Translations under genes and position numbers: made by a program | Shown: in pieces, positions 33,640 through 44,319 of the stretch | Layout: each line of letters begins with the position of its first letter | Position numbering within the stretch: position 1 is the stretch's first letter | Notes under the pieces: generated by a model | Database searches by the model: none | What the model was told of the DNA's origin: nothing | What the model saw: the letters and a program-made list of their open reading frames with translations, nothing else | Assembly: GCA_024291935.2 (NCBI GenBank) | Contig: JAGTYA010000024.1 | Span: 7,688,001-7,752,000 of the forward strand | DNA from: Okapia johnstoni | Lineage: Eukaryota > Chordata > Mammalia > Artiodactyla > Giraffidae | Direction: 5' to 3' | DNA length: 64,000 nucleotides

Positions 33640-35090
33640 TACTATCTTTATTTAGACCACCTCCAAGCACTCTTTGCCAAAAGTAACTCTGTCTCTTATC
33701 ATTTCTTAGGGTTAGGCTAAGGCATCAAAATCACCTTGACACTGATGGTCTCAAACACAAACTTCAAGCTTGCATTTCAGGGTCATGGACTAAGTTGGCA
33801 CAAGAACATCTGAGAAAGGTGTGGATGGCAGGACAAGCCCATCAGCCAAGCATCATTGGAAAAGTTCTTTGCCATCTTTGAGGCTCCTGACTTAAATCAT
33901 TCCATATGGGGCTGACTGAAGCATTCTCTGGGGAAGGACATCCTAAGAAATGCTCCACTTTGTGGGAGCTCTGGATGAAAACTCACCTTGATGTCTTCTC
34001 TGTCTGTAGAGTTCTCTATCGCCATCCGAGTTTTGTAAAAGATTTTCCTGTTTTCAGTGACCATACTAATTTATCTGTGATGTCATAGGGCCACAATTAT
34101 CTTAAGGTAGTGGAAGGGAACAGAAACAGAAATGGGAGAGTATTCTAATAACATTATCCTTTCTCATTGAATTCAAGAGCATCCAGTTTTGCATTTCACC
34201 TTTAACTTGCATCGTCCCAAATCCTGCCACAACTCAACATACCTCTCATAGGGAAGCCCTTTAAGTTTCACCCTCTAATATCACTCCTAGTGGAAAGGCC
34301 AAGGAAAACTAAGTCGATCAATTTGGAAATGTTTCCTTTTTGATTCAATTGCAGTTGTCTTACATCCAGATGTCCAGCTCAAAAGGGAACCAGAAGAGCC
34401 ACTGGCACCCAAACACTCAGGCCTCAACTGATGAAGCTCCCTGACCAGAAACGCCTGACTCCCATTCTGAGAAAGGCTCTCTAAAAGGTTCGCGAATAAG
34501 CACAGTTTTATGCTTTCTGAAAATAAAATCTGGAGGTTATGAACAAGGACAAAATTTTACCAAGGTCCTGATCCTAACACTGCCTCCAAAGAGCTTGTAG
34601 ATAGCTACCTGGGCAAGGACCAATCCTCCTCTGCCCTCTTCCCCAAGAAAATGGGGTTAATACCTCCCCAGATGGTACAGGGAGGATTAAGCGTTATTAT
34701 TCTTTGCATCCAGCTCTGTCACAGCTCTAGCAGTTATGACCTTGTTCATTCTAAAATAAGACATTAAAAATAAAGATGCAGCAGTGATCCCTGAATCTCA
34801 TTCTACAACAGGGTGAGAATTTCCTTTCCACACGGCCTCCAACACTGCCTCCTATATCCCAACCTGTTGGCTGAATCCTCTTCTTATCCAGGCCTCAAGT
34901 TTTTGAGGTATTAGTCACTAATGCCACAAAGCCCTTTGTGGAGTCAGCAGCTATTACTAATAGCACCAAGAATGAACCCCAAAACTACTCTCAGGGTTTC
35001 CGACAGGCCTGAATTCATCACCCTGAAGAAACCAAAGTCCCTTCACCCCCAAACCCAGACCCTTGATGGGCAATAGATGAGATCTAATGA
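33640..35090. other. Intron 1 stretch with little recognised
   Basis: Only a weak MIR-like piece at about 34600-34710 (atggggttaatacctccc). Otherwise it looks single-copy. No splice-flanked coding segment was seen. Confidence 0.45.
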
Positions 35091-35094
35091 AAAG

Positions 35095-35215
35095 CAAATA
35101 TTACATCAGTGAGTCATCACAAACCCACTGTAAAGTAGGTGGTCATTTCACAGATCAGAAAAGCATAGCTCAGAGAGAACATGTGATTTACTCTAGGACA
35201 CGCATCTAAGAAGGT
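35095..35215 (-). mobile_element. MIR-like fragment
   Basis: 'cccactgtaaagtaggtggtc' and 'tcatttcacagatcagaaaag' in reversed order. Confidence 0.55.
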
Positions 35216-35224
35216 GCACACATA

Positions 35225-35410
35225 GGATCAAGTATCAGCCCTACTATTACTCCCTGCGTAACCTCCAGCATATCTGTCAACTTTCTGGATCCTCAGTTTC
35301 CTCATCTGTAGAGTGGGAATAGTGATAATACTTATCACTAGGACTAAATGAAATATTGGAGGAAAAGTGTCCAGCAAGTGCCAGGCACAAAATATTCAAT
35401 ACATATTAGT
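35225..35410 (+). mobile_element. MIR SINE
   Basis: 'ctggatcctcagtttcctcat' and 'gactaaatgaaatattgg', followed by agtgccaggcacaaaatattc. Confidence 0.75.
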
Positions 35411-35784
35411 TTTTTATGGATCAAAACAATAGGAATTTTATATAATTTTCACATAAAACACTTGTCCAATTAACTATATAAGTATGAACTCCTCTACCAT
35501 ATCTTTGACAAAAAGTGGCAAAGCCTCTGCTTGAATACTTCCAATGATGGGTAACTCACTCCTTCACAAGGCAGCCCATTTTGTTTTTAGAAAGCCAAAT
35601 TCTCTCCTGTCAAACCAACATCTACCCTCTTGGGATTTTCATCCTCTGATCCTAGTGGTGCATTCCAGAATCACAGAGAAAAGTCCAGCGCCCTTTTCAA
35701 GGACAGTTCTTCAAGTATATGTCTCCCAGGCTCTTAGCTCTGGTCCTTTCAGCTCCTGATCAAGTGTCATGGTCCCCGAGGAGA

Positions 35785-36000
35785 GAGACCTGGGTCTGAA
35801 TTCTGATCCTTTCACTTACTAGCTGTGTGGCCTTAAGCAAGTTATTTTATCTCTCTGAACCAGCATCTTCATATGTATACCAGGAAAAATGATTTTCGCC
35901 TCACCGGGTAGTCATGAAGGTTAAATGAGATAAAGTAAGAACACTACTGAGCATAGAGTCTGACATATACCAGGCCCTCAATAAATGTCAGTCACTTTTT
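35785..36000 (+). mobile_element. MIR SINE
   Basis: One of the best preserved: 'cacttactagctgtgtggcc', 'aagcaagttattttatctctc', ending 'ccctcaataaatgtcagtc'. Confidence 0.85.
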
Positions 36001-36004
36001 AGGA

Positions 36005-37859
36005 TGTATTCCAATTAGCAAATATCCCTCACAGTAAATGAGCCAGAATTAAATGTAACACAAGGGACTGGTTTCTGATGGGAACTATCAAGGCTTGGGT
36101 TTTTGAAGAGCTTTCTTATTACACAGCTGAGAAGAAAGCACAGCCCAAGAGTTATATGGGTTTGGCAGCCCAAAGCAGTGGTGGAGAATCTGGAAAGGTG
36201 ACGATGAAAGAAGAAAGGAAACAGAATGGACCGTTAAACCAGTGACCCACAAGAAAAGGTAAGTATCATCACCACACTACGCTGTCTATGACTCCCTCTC
36301 TGAGACCCAGGACTGCACATGCAGGCTATATTCCTTAATTCAAAAAAGATAGAAGAAAAATAATAATAATGAAATAATAACTAAAGTCACAGTTCCGGAC
36401 CGTCCCAGCGGTTAGCCCCTCCAGAGCGACAGATGTTTAGCAGGGGGCTTCTTCAGTTGTAACCTGCCAGATTCTGAAGCCCAAGTGTGTGAAAATATCC
36501 TCCACAGGGTGTCCCATGAGTTCTTTCCAGCTAGGAAAGCTGTTTGACAACTTTAAAACTCAAAACTGGCAAATCGTCAATGATACCATCACCACAAGCA
36601 TTACACATATTCTCTTTCCTTCAGTGACCACAAGGGAAGGAGTCCCAGGCACAAATATGAATTGCTGTTCAGTTATTTCTCAGAGTTGACCCAAAGCACT
36701 GCTTCTACAAATGGGGATGTGACTTGAACATAAGTGCCCCCAAACAGATCAAAAGAGGGAAGGATCGCTGGACTCTAGAACTGAAGCTGTGTGATCACAA
36801 ACTATGGCAGAAAAGGTTGTTTTCCCACCTACCAATGAAACACAACAGCTTCCAATGAAGAAATTCACTGTCAGTCTTAAGACTTGGCCCAAAGAAGCCC
36901 TTCTAGTTACTCCTTGGCATGTGATAGAGGATCTGGTTATTACTATACTCAACAGCCAAGACTCAATTCAATCCCTTTAAAAACAGAAGAATAACAAAGA
37001 AGAAGCCAGAATTCAAACCAAAATAGCCTTAAGTAGTTCCTTCAACTTAGGAACAAAAACTAGCCACTCAAGAAGGACTGCAAGGTACAGAAAAGTTTAG
37101 TGAGGCCACTGGGCATACCTGTGCCCTAGGTGGGGATTTCATAATGCCTTTGAGTCAGGAGGTGACCTCAGAATAGTCTTCTCAAAACTGTTTCAGGCTT
37201 TATTAAAAGTGATGACTTAACTGCCACTTTGCCCTGATCACCTACCCATCTTTAGGAAGAATGGGGAAGCTAGTGCCACCCTACCAGGCTTTTAAACTCA
37301 CTAACTTGAGAAGAAAACTTTAAAGTTGCTCTACCAGTTAAAGAAAGTCATAGAAGAAAAGGCCTTTGGGTGAAATAGTCAAATTAGGTTGTTAGACATG
37401 AGTCGTAAGTCCCGATCTCTCTTTTCTAGAGACCCTGGTAGCACACCTGCAGAGGAGAGCCAGAGGGCACTGAGCAAATTCAACCTGGATGGCAAGGGGG
37501 CGTCTCACTGCAGCTTTCAGCAACGAGAATTGGAACCTGCTGGGTCGCAGTCTCTCTCCTACTCCACACTTCCTATTTGCCCTTTGAAGTGGGTACTGAA
37601 TAGCCAGTTCCCAAGTAAAGGCCCTTTTGTACGGGCGCTACAGTCAGTCGCCTGGTGGAAACACCTCGGCAGAGTTCAGTTTGGTGCCAGGATGGGCCAC
37701 TGAAGGCATCTGCGGCTGCCAGAAGCCTGGACTGGACACGGGAACGGACACGGACACACACACAGAGAAACTAAGAGAGAGCAGGAGGTCAGGTCAACGT
37801 TGCCCTCTCGGCACTTCCACCTGCCCCCTTCTTCCTGAGACCCGGGCCAGATCAGATGT
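36005..37859. other. Single-copy sequence beside the promoter
   Basis: No SINE or LINE seen over about 1.8 kb up to the CpG island, only a short AAT run near 36357-36380. It lies in the first part of intron 1, where regulatory elements are common, but no specific element can be named. Confidence 0.45.
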
Positions 37860-38188
37860 CAAACAAAAACTCTGCAAAAAAGTCCCGTGATGGGACGGCT
37901 TCCACCTCTCCCTCTGCTGAGGCTCCCCGAACTCCCAGAGCCTTTCCCCCCACGTCCCAGCCAGCCCTCCGTCCCCACCTCGCCCCGGCCCACTCTGCCC
38001 TCCGCCCCGGCGAGGCCTGCCCCTTCTCAGGACACCCCGGGGAGCCCCCCCAGGCGGACGGGCTCAGGCCGCCGGCCCGGCAGGGCTGGGGCCGGCCCAA
38101 AGCAGAGGCGGCCCGTGCGCCCAAGGCTGCCGGAGCCGGTCCTCGCCTCGGCGCCCGCGGAGAGCAGGGGGCGGCGGCTACCCGTACC

Positions 38189-38640
38189 TGTCAGGCCTCT
38201 TCCTAGGACCGGTGGCGGCGCAACTTCAGGAGCCCATGTCCATCCGGGGGGCCCGGCCCCTCTCCCCGGAGTGGGGGCGCGGATCCCGGGGAGGGGGCTG
38301 GGGGACCCGGGCAGCTCTAGCCCCTTCCCATGCTCCCCGCCCCGGCGCCTGGCCGGGGCCGGACAGCGCCTCCGCCCGCCCCTGCGCACCGCCTCACACC
38401 CGCGCTCACACACACACTCACACTCCCTCGCGCGCTCTCACACACGCACTCCTCTCCCTCCTCCTCCTCTGTTTATCTCCTACAGCTGTCTGGGGACCCA
38501 GGAGAAGCCCAGCACCGCGCCTGCGCCACGCAGTCTCCGCCCTCGCCCCGCGCCTCACAGCCAGCGACTACGCTACGGAGACAGCGCCCGGCAGTTTCCA
38601 GAATGGCGATCAGGGCCCCCCCCGTCCCCGACACCCTCCA
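38189..38640 (-). other. WDTC1: Probable WDTC1 non-coding exon 1 in the CpG island
   Basis: Read on the minus strand, the GC-rich sequence ends gaggcctgacag followed by gtacggg, a good donor with GT at 38187-38186. The exon 2 acceptor 13.7 kb downstream is the natural partner. The segment holds purine-rich stretches and two minimal ATG-stop pairs, and no frame joins into the WDTC1 start, so it fits a 5' UTR. The 5' end is not visible and is placed only loosely below the CCAAT and GC boxes at 38.72-38.76 kb. A second good donor lies at 38685 and could define a shorter alternative first exon. Confidence 0.55.
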
Positions 38641-38717
38641 CTCCCCGCGCCCGGTCAACGTCTGCTGCCGGCGGCGCCCACTAACCTGCTAGTGGGGGGA
38701 GCCCCGCACAGCCGCGG

Positions 38718-38722
38718 CCAAT
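38718..38722 (+). promoter_or_regulatory. CCAAT box
   Basis: ccaat in the context gcggccaatccg, an NF-Y type CCAAT sequence. It is upstream of both candidate first-exon donors when read on the minus strand. NF-Y sites work in either orientation. Confidence 0.55.
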
Positions 38723-38754
38723 CCGCTTCTCCGCTCGCCAGACCGGCAGCCAGT

Positions 38755-38764
38755 GGGCGGGCGG
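38755..38764 (+). promoter_or_regulatory. GC box (Sp/KLF type)
   Basis: gggcgggcgg lies about 35 bp from the CCAAT box, in the typical spacing range for a TATA-less housekeeping promoter. No TATA box was seen nearby. Confidence 0.5.
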
Positions 38765-38786
38765 AAAAGCTGGGCTAGGCCCTGGG

Positions 38787-38805
38787 GCATCCTGGGAGTC
38801 GTAGT
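38787..38805 (-). promoter_or_regulatory. ZNF143/THAP11-type ACTAC...CCCA promoter motif
   Basis: The plus strand gcatcctgggagtcgtagt is, read on the minus strand, the well-known promoter element ACTAyrnnTCCCAGnATGC. It is bound by ZNF143 and THAP11/HCF-1 and usually lies just upstream of CpG-island start sites. Its position beside the CCAAT and GC boxes supports a WDTC1 start on the minus strand below about 38.7 kb. Confidence 0.65.
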
Positions 38806-38864
38806 TTTTCTCCGTCGAAGAACTCCCGCAGCGCGGGCTCACCCCGCCCAGTTGCCATTAGTTA

Positions 38865-39460
38865 CCTGGACGCGCTTTCTACCCTATATCCACGTAAAAT
38901 GTTCCCTGCTGTCGCTTTGGGGACACTCCCCTCACCCACTGCCACCGGCGCCCGACACAGTCTCTCAAGAGCCTTCTCAAGACTTCCTCAGAGACCCTTA
39001 GTTGCGGGACCCCTCAAGGCTGGGGCCTCAGGTCCTCCCCCAGAACGAAGTCTCATCTCACTCCATCCTATTCTTGGGGGCTGCTGAAGCGGCACATTCC
39101 TCACCCTTGTCTTCCCGCCTGAAGGAGGCGGATAAAAGGTAATCAGCCTACAACGGGTGGCCTGGAGGGGAGCCAGCCATACACACACTCTTGGAAACCC
39201 TCAGTCTGTTGGGAGAGACAAGATGCATCTGAGATCGATGGAAGTACTGCTGTTCCCACCTCTGAGAGGCTGTTCCAGCCTTGTGGAGTCCCAAGTCTGA
39301 TGGAGGAGTCACTTCCTCCCTAAGGAAGTTCCCAAGGTCACAAGGGAGTCACCGTGCCTAACTTCTGAAAGTAGAGACCGGGCCCCACCCATGAGGAGCC
39401 TCCAGTCAGAAAAAGAAGACAAGGTCATCTTTTGAGAATGGAAACATCGCTCACCCATAG
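38865..39460. other. Sequence upstream of the WDTC1 promoter
   Basis: G+C falls from the island edge. No repeat or gene recognised. Short frames here are not supported by splice or domain evidence. Confidence 0.4.
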
Positions 39461-39464
39461 GGTG

Positions 39465-39900
39465 CCCTCTGTCAGACAATAACAATAATGTGCTTTTGCT
39501 GAGCATTTGCTTCCTATGTCAGCACTGTACTGAGTACAGTTCCTTGAAAAGTGAAAGTTAGTTGCACAGTCGTGTCCAACTCTTTGGGATCCCACGGACT
39601 GTAGCCCACCAGGTCCTCTGTCCACGGAATTCCTCAGGCAAGAGTACTGGAGTGGGTTGCCATTTCCTTCTCCAGGGGATCTTCCCGACCCAGGGATCGA
39701 ACCTGGGTCTCCTGAATTGCAGGCAGATTCTTTACCAACTGAGTTACTAAGAAAGATGCTATTCCTTAAACAGGTACTATTACTGTATCTGTTTTGCAGT
39801 AGAAGAAACTGAGGCAATAAAATCGTTAAAAGCAATTTGCCCATGGTCACATGGATGATAAGGAACCAATCTGAGAGTCTGAACTTTTGAACAGTACCTG
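39465..39900 (-). mobile_element. MIR SINE split by a Bov-tA
   Basis: MIR pieces at 39465-39550 and 39757-39900 (reversed; 'agaagaaactgaggcaataaa', 'caatttgcccatggtcacatg') continue each other across the younger SINE. Confidence 0.7.
39555..39756 (-). mobile_element. Bov-tA SINE inside MIR
   Basis: Reversed copy. gttccttgaaa at the left and attccttaaa at the right resemble a worn target duplication. Confidence 0.87.
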
Positions 39901-40203
39901 TCCCTCCAGTGAGAACCAGGTAGCACCTGTCCTTAGGAAGAACTATATATACATATTTAGCATTTATAGTGTTTGCCCCGTGTTTATCACTCCATGAGTT
40001 GCTTGTTTTGTCCTGCTTCTGCTCATATCAAGAGCTGAATTAGTCGGTGAGCTCCCTAAGTGTGATTTCTTCCCATTTGGAGGCGTTAAAGCCTACCCTT
40101 GTCAATTCAGCTTTGTGCAATGCCTTTATCCTAAAAATGTTGTGGACCATTCCTCCTGATCTCTCTCTTACAGATAGATGTTTCACCAAATTTAAAAAAT
40201 TAT

Positions 40204-40345
40204 GGGGGACTTCCCTGGCAGTCCAGTGATTAAGACTCTGTGCTTCCAATGCAAGGGGCACGGAGTTCAGTCCCTGGTTGGGGAACTAAGATCCTGCATG
40301 CTGGATGGTGTGATCAAGATAATATAAAAATAAATAAATATTTTA
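40204..40345 (+). mobile_element. CHR-type SINE
   Basis: ggacttccctggcagtccag to a (TAAA)n-like tail. Confidence 0.87.
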
Positions 40346-40436
40346 AATAAAAAATTATAAACTTCAGGACTGGGAGAAAGCTTTGAGATCACCTATGTAT
40401 AACTCCCAAGGTGCAGGCTGCAACACTGGGTCAATT

Positions 40437-40590
40437 CAAATGAATAATAGCTAACATTTATTGAACATTTACCCTGGGAAATGAGTACTTATCAGTGAAT
40501 TAAGCAACACTGTCATGAATCATATAGCTAGTTGGAATTAAGACCCAGCTTATTTGAGTCCAGAACCCCCATTTTAAACCCTGTTTTATG
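40437..40590 (-). mobile_element. MIR SINE
   Basis: 'taatagctaacatttattg' with 'atatagctagttggaattaag' in reversed order. Confidence 0.7.
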
Positions 40591-40837
40591 CTGGCAATAT
40601 CACAGAGGATTTTAGAAATACTGATAGAGAAGTACAGTTGATGTTTCTGTGGCTCTTAGCACAGTATTTTGCAGAGAGCAGACATTCAGTAAATATTTGT
40701 TGTCAGTTGTTTTGTTGATAGGGAGTGGATGATAGCAAGAAGAATATTAATAATAGCTGCATCTATTATTTATTGTTTTCTATCAGGAGCTCACTTGTTC
40801 TCTCATGCACTCTTTTTCTTTTCTACATCTATGAATA

Positions 40838-41015
40838 CATATGTATATATGACAGGTTTATATATTGCATATGCATACATATATGTATCCATGTCCACAT
40901 ATACATGTGTACACATGTATAGATACATATACACACATATACATGTGTATACGTATTTATACATATATACATACATATATACATGTATCTTTGTATACAC
41001 ACATGTATACATTCA
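40838..41015. repeat. (TACATA)n-like alternating purine-pyrimidine tract
   Basis: About 170 nt of interrupted ATACAT/GTATAC units, nearly all alternating purine and pyrimidine. It produces spurious Tyr/Ile/Cys-rich frames on both strands. Confidence 0.85.
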
Positions 41016-41112
41016 CACACACCCTAACTCATTTGATCTTCACAACAACATTGTGAAGTAGGTATTATTCTTACTCTCATTTGACATAGAAGAAACAGAG
41101 ACTCATAGGGGA
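41016..41112 (-). mobile_element. MIR SINE fragment
   Basis: 'ctcatttgatcttcacaacaac' and 'gaagtaggtattattcttac' are the reversed MIR 3' half. Confidence 0.7.
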
Positions 41113-41391
41113 GTCCAGTTCAGAATGAGACCCCTCCCAGCCATAGGTGTTTTCAGATCAACTTAAGAGAGAACTTTCTAACCACTAGAATTGGGCTACT
41201 TTGGGAGGTTTGGAACTCTCTGTCTTTGGTAGTATTCATGTATAGGATATATTATATAGTCATCTGTCCAGGATACTCTAGAAAGAATTACTTTATTGTA
41301 TAGATGTTTAATTATATGACCAATTCTAATATTTTCTGATTTGACTTTTGGAAGTAGACAAAGATTACTCAAATATGGCTTTGGTAGTACT

Positions 41392-41636
41392 CATGCCTGG
41401 AGAATCCCATGGACAGAGGAGCCTGGTAGGCTGCAGTTCATGGGGTCGCTAAGAGTCGGACACGACTGAGCGACTTCACTTTCACTTTTCCCTTTCATGC
41501 ACTGGAGAAGGAAATGGCAACCCACTCCAATATTCTTGCCTGGAGAATCCCAGGGATGGGGGAGCCTGGTGGGCTGCCGTCTATGGGGTCGCACAGAGTC
41601 GGACACGACTGAAGCGACTTAGCAACAGCAGCAGCT
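41392..41636 (+). mobile_element. BOV-A2 dimeric SINE, 5'-truncated
   Basis: A partial first monomer joined to a complete second one, ending ggacacgactgaagcgactt and a short AGC run. Confidence 0.9.
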
Positions 41637-41884
41637 TCTTTTCCTCTCCTAAAAGCATCAGATGATGCCCCAGATGATCAGCTCTATAGAGGTAGTCACT
41701 GACACCACTATTTTCATGTCCTGATTGGGCTCTGGGACAAAAGGGGATATATTCAACCTGAAATTAAAGATGCTCATTAAAGCATTAAAGATGCTCATAT
41801 TTTACAACCCAGCAATGCAACTTCTGATTTTTTTTTTTTTTACAAATTTAAAAAGAACACCACCTTTTGCCCCCACAACTCGAG

Positions 41885-42150
41885 CCATGTTGGATCTGAC
41901 CAGAGATTGAACCTGCATCCCCTGCATTGGAAACATGGAGTCTTTACCACTAGTGACTGTGCGTTCACTTGCACTGGCTCTTTGCAACCCTATAGACTGT
42001 AGCCCACCAGGTTCCTCCGTCTGTAGGATTTTCCAGGCAAGAATACTTGAGTGAGTTGCCATTTCCTCTTCCAGGGGATATTCCAGACCCAGGGGTCAAA
42101 CCTGTGTCTCCAGCATTGTGGGTGGATTCTTTACTCCTGAGCCGTCAGGG
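41885..42150 (-). mobile_element. Bov-tA SINE with extra head fragment
   Basis: Reversed Bov-tA (about 41955-42150) preceded by a partial head unit (41885-41954, 'gagattgaacctgcatcccc'). Confidence 0.75.
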
Positions 42151-42225
42151 GCTTCCCAGGTGTGTCAGTGGTAAAGAATCTGCCTGCCAATGCAGGAGAA
42201 GCAAGTTCAATCCCTCATCATGAAG
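42151..42225 (+). mobile_element. tRNA-head fragment of Bov-tA
   Basis: cttcccaggtgtgtcagtgg to aagttcaatccctc, only 75 nt, opposite in orientation to its neighbour. Confidence 0.65.
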
Positions 42226-42865
42226 TACTACACAACCAATTCAATGATTTACGTGCTATCAAGACAGAGAAATCTTAAAAGCATAATAATAAGTGGAAAA
42301 AAGGAAGTTGAAAAAGATCCATTCAGTATGATATTGATGTAAAATGTAACACAAAAAGACTACATATTATAGATGCTTACATATGAAATAAAAGTACAAA
42401 AAGTTAAATGGGAAAAACACATAGGAATTTGGGGAAAGTGGTTACCTCCGAGGAAAAGGAAGAAAACCAAGGTGAGCAATGGGGTTTGGTTATGCATGCC
42501 AGGTCATTTCCGTTGTGCCCGACTCTTTGAGACCCTATGGATTATAGCCTGCCAAGCTCCTCTGTCCATGGGATTCTCTAGGCAAGAATATTCCAGTGGG
42601 TTGCCATTCCCTCCTTCAGGAGCACAGGGGATCAAACCTGAGTCTCTTATGCCTCCTGTATTGGCAGGTGGGTTGTTTACCACTATTGCTACCTGGGAAG
42701 CTGGGTTTTGGCTATAGTGCTAACTTATTTCTTAAAAAAGAGATCAATAGTAAACATAGCAAAATATTAAACGTCACTTTTATCTTAGTGGTTATATTAT
42801 TATCTATATTTTTCTGAATGTTTGAAATAGTTTGTAACTAAATATTTTTTTAAAAAAATGTACTC
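42226..42865 (+). mobile_element. Old L1 3'-UTR-like relic
   Basis: 'gaaatcttaaaagcataataat', 'gtggttacctccgaggaaaag' and 'gtttgaaatagtttgtaac' follow the old L1/LINE tail pattern. Split by the SINE at 42497-42703. Confidence 0.5.
42497..42703 (-). mobile_element. Bov-tA SINE
   Basis: Reversed copy with gggtttggttat before it and gggttttggctat after it as a probable target duplication. Confidence 0.87.
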
Positions 42866-42871
42866 CCCATC

Positions 42872-43078
42872 AGGGGCTTCCCTGGTGGCTCAGATAGTAA
42901 AAAATCCACCTGCAATGCAGGAGACCCAGGTTCGATCCCTGGGTCAGGAAGATCCCCTGGATAAGGAAATGGCAACCCACTCCAGTATTCTTGCCTGGAG
43001 AATTTCATAGACAGAGGAGCCTGGGGGCTACAGTTCATGGGGTCACAAAGAGTTGGACATGACTGAGCCACTAACACA
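42872..43078 (+). mobile_element. Bov-tA SINE
   Basis: Well preserved, ggggcttccctggtggctc to gactgagccactaacac. Confidence 0.92.
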
Positions 43079-43079
43079 C

Positions 43080-43770
43080 TCCCTCCTAGTATTTTCTTTG
43101 GGATTTGTGGTTGCAAACTCTTTGGGAGTGCCCTCTGGGTCGCTGTGAGAAAATTTGCGACCCATTGACTTCGGTTAGTCCTTTCATTTTACAGAAGAAA
43201 AACTGTGATCTCAAATAGTCTGGTGCTTTGCCTAAAGTCACAGACCCTCAAGGGCCCAGACTGTCCACTCCAGTCCAACTGGTCCATCAAGAGTATCCCA
43301 ACTCATCTTGAGGACACTGCATCTTTGTTCAAGTTATTCACTCCACTTGGAAGCTTCCTCCTGCTCCCATTTATCTTACTGATCCTCCGTTCCTTCTCTA
43401 AAATCCTGCTTAGCGAAACTAAGAAAGAATTAGCCACTCTCATGCCCCAGATTTGGGTCTGAATCTTAGAGTCAACTGAGCCCTAATCTGCTTTTCTGCT
43501 CGGCATCCTCAGCTTTCTGCTCAGCCCTTCCCAGGTGAGCAATTCTTCCTCTCATGGGGCAGCACACTTCCTTGTTTGCGTTATTCTGATCAAGAGAAAG
43601 TTCTTCTTTGTAATGAAGTTCTTACTTCCACTTATTTGTCTCAACTCTGTTCTCTGTGGCAATATAGATTTTGTGTATTAAGTGAGGTGATAGTTACATA
43701 AACTGTAAAGTCTTGCATCAATTTGGTAAAGAGAGATAGTCAAAATGATCCCTTTTTCTCCTAAAAAACC
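43080..43770. other. Intergenic stretch with MIR/L2-like traces
   Basis: A weak reversed MIR core at about 43180-43260 and an L2-like C/T-rich piece at about 43315-43420. No gene seen. Confidence 0.4.
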
Positions 43771-43774
43771 TTTA

Positions 43775-43968
43775 GGGACTTCCCTGATGGTCCAGTGACT
43801 AAGACGCCTTGATTCCAATGCAGGGGGCCTGGGTTTCATCCCTGATCTGGGAATTAGGTCTTACACACCACAACTCTAAAGGTCCCATGTGCCCCAGTGA
43901 AGATCAAAGATCCTGTGAGCAGCAACTAAGATCTGGTCCAGGCAATTAAATATTTTTTTAAAAAAGCT
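43775..43968 (+). mobile_element. CHR-type SINE, long form
   Basis: Extends past the tRNA part into 'cagcaactaagatctggtcc' before an A/T-rich tail. Confidence 0.82.
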
Positions 43969-44116
43969 TTAGATAATGAATACGACTCTCGTGTCCCCAC
44001 TGAGTCTTCCCTTTCCTAAATGAATTATCTTCATTTCTTTTTAATCCAGCCAAAGAAGGGGCAGAGATCGCCACTGTTGGGAACATTCAAGAGAATATGT
44101 CAAAGAATTCTATGAT

Positions 44117-44210
44117 AGGAATTCCCTGACAGCCCGGTGGTTAGGACTCCATGATTTTACTGCTCAGGGCTTGTGCGAGCTGAGTGGCACAATGAAGAAA
44201 AAAAAAAAGA
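44117..44210 (+). mobile_element. CHR-type SINE fragment
   Basis: ggaattccctgacagcccgg with a short poly(A) at 44198-44209. Confidence 0.78.
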
Positions 44211-44319
44211 ATCCTAGATCATTTCCAAAAGAAGCATTCCAGAAATGTCTACCCAAAAATGGCCCCACTAGAACAGTTGGCAGGTTAACTGAGACTGTTA
44301 GAAGATTAATTGAGATGGT

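Larger units (their letters stand above)
1..38188 (-). other. WDTC1: WDTC1 gene, 5' part (promoter side to intron 3)
   Basis: WDTC1 encodes a WD40 plus TPR protein. From published work it is a substrate receptor for CUL4-DDB1 ubiquitin ligase and restrains fat storage (the fly homologue is adipose). Only the 5' part is here, read right to left: a CpG-island first exon, exon 2 with the ATG, exon 3, and the start of a long intron 3 that runs off the left edge. I looked for the next coding exon, which should encode the first WD40 repeat beginning GHSGC, and did not see it, so intron 3 is at least 22.9 kb. The span end given is the exon 1 splice donor; the transcription start is further right, in the island. 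The identity rests on the joined N-terminal peptide and is strong. Confidence 0.9.
37860..38860. promoter_or_regulatory. CpG island covering the WDTC1 promoter
   Basis: About 1 kb of very high G+C with dense CG dinucleotides, in sharp contrast to the AT-rich repeat-laden flanks. It contains GC boxes and a CCAAT box, and is free of SINEs or LINEs over roughly 37.4-39.5 kb. Several long frames on both strands (for example plus 37887-38684) are low-complexity Pro/Ala/Arg/Gly products of base composition, not genes. Confidence 0.88.

Noticed and set aside
37887..38684. 265-codon plus-strand ORF in the CpG island, plus other long GC-rich frames on both strands
   Set aside because: Low-complexity Pro/Ala/Arg/Ser composition, several overlapping open frames on both strands, and no domain. 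These are expected from CpG-rich DNA lacking stop codons.
40725..41061. Tyr/Ile/Cys-rich ORFs on both strands
   Set aside because: Generated by the TACATA-type simple repeat.
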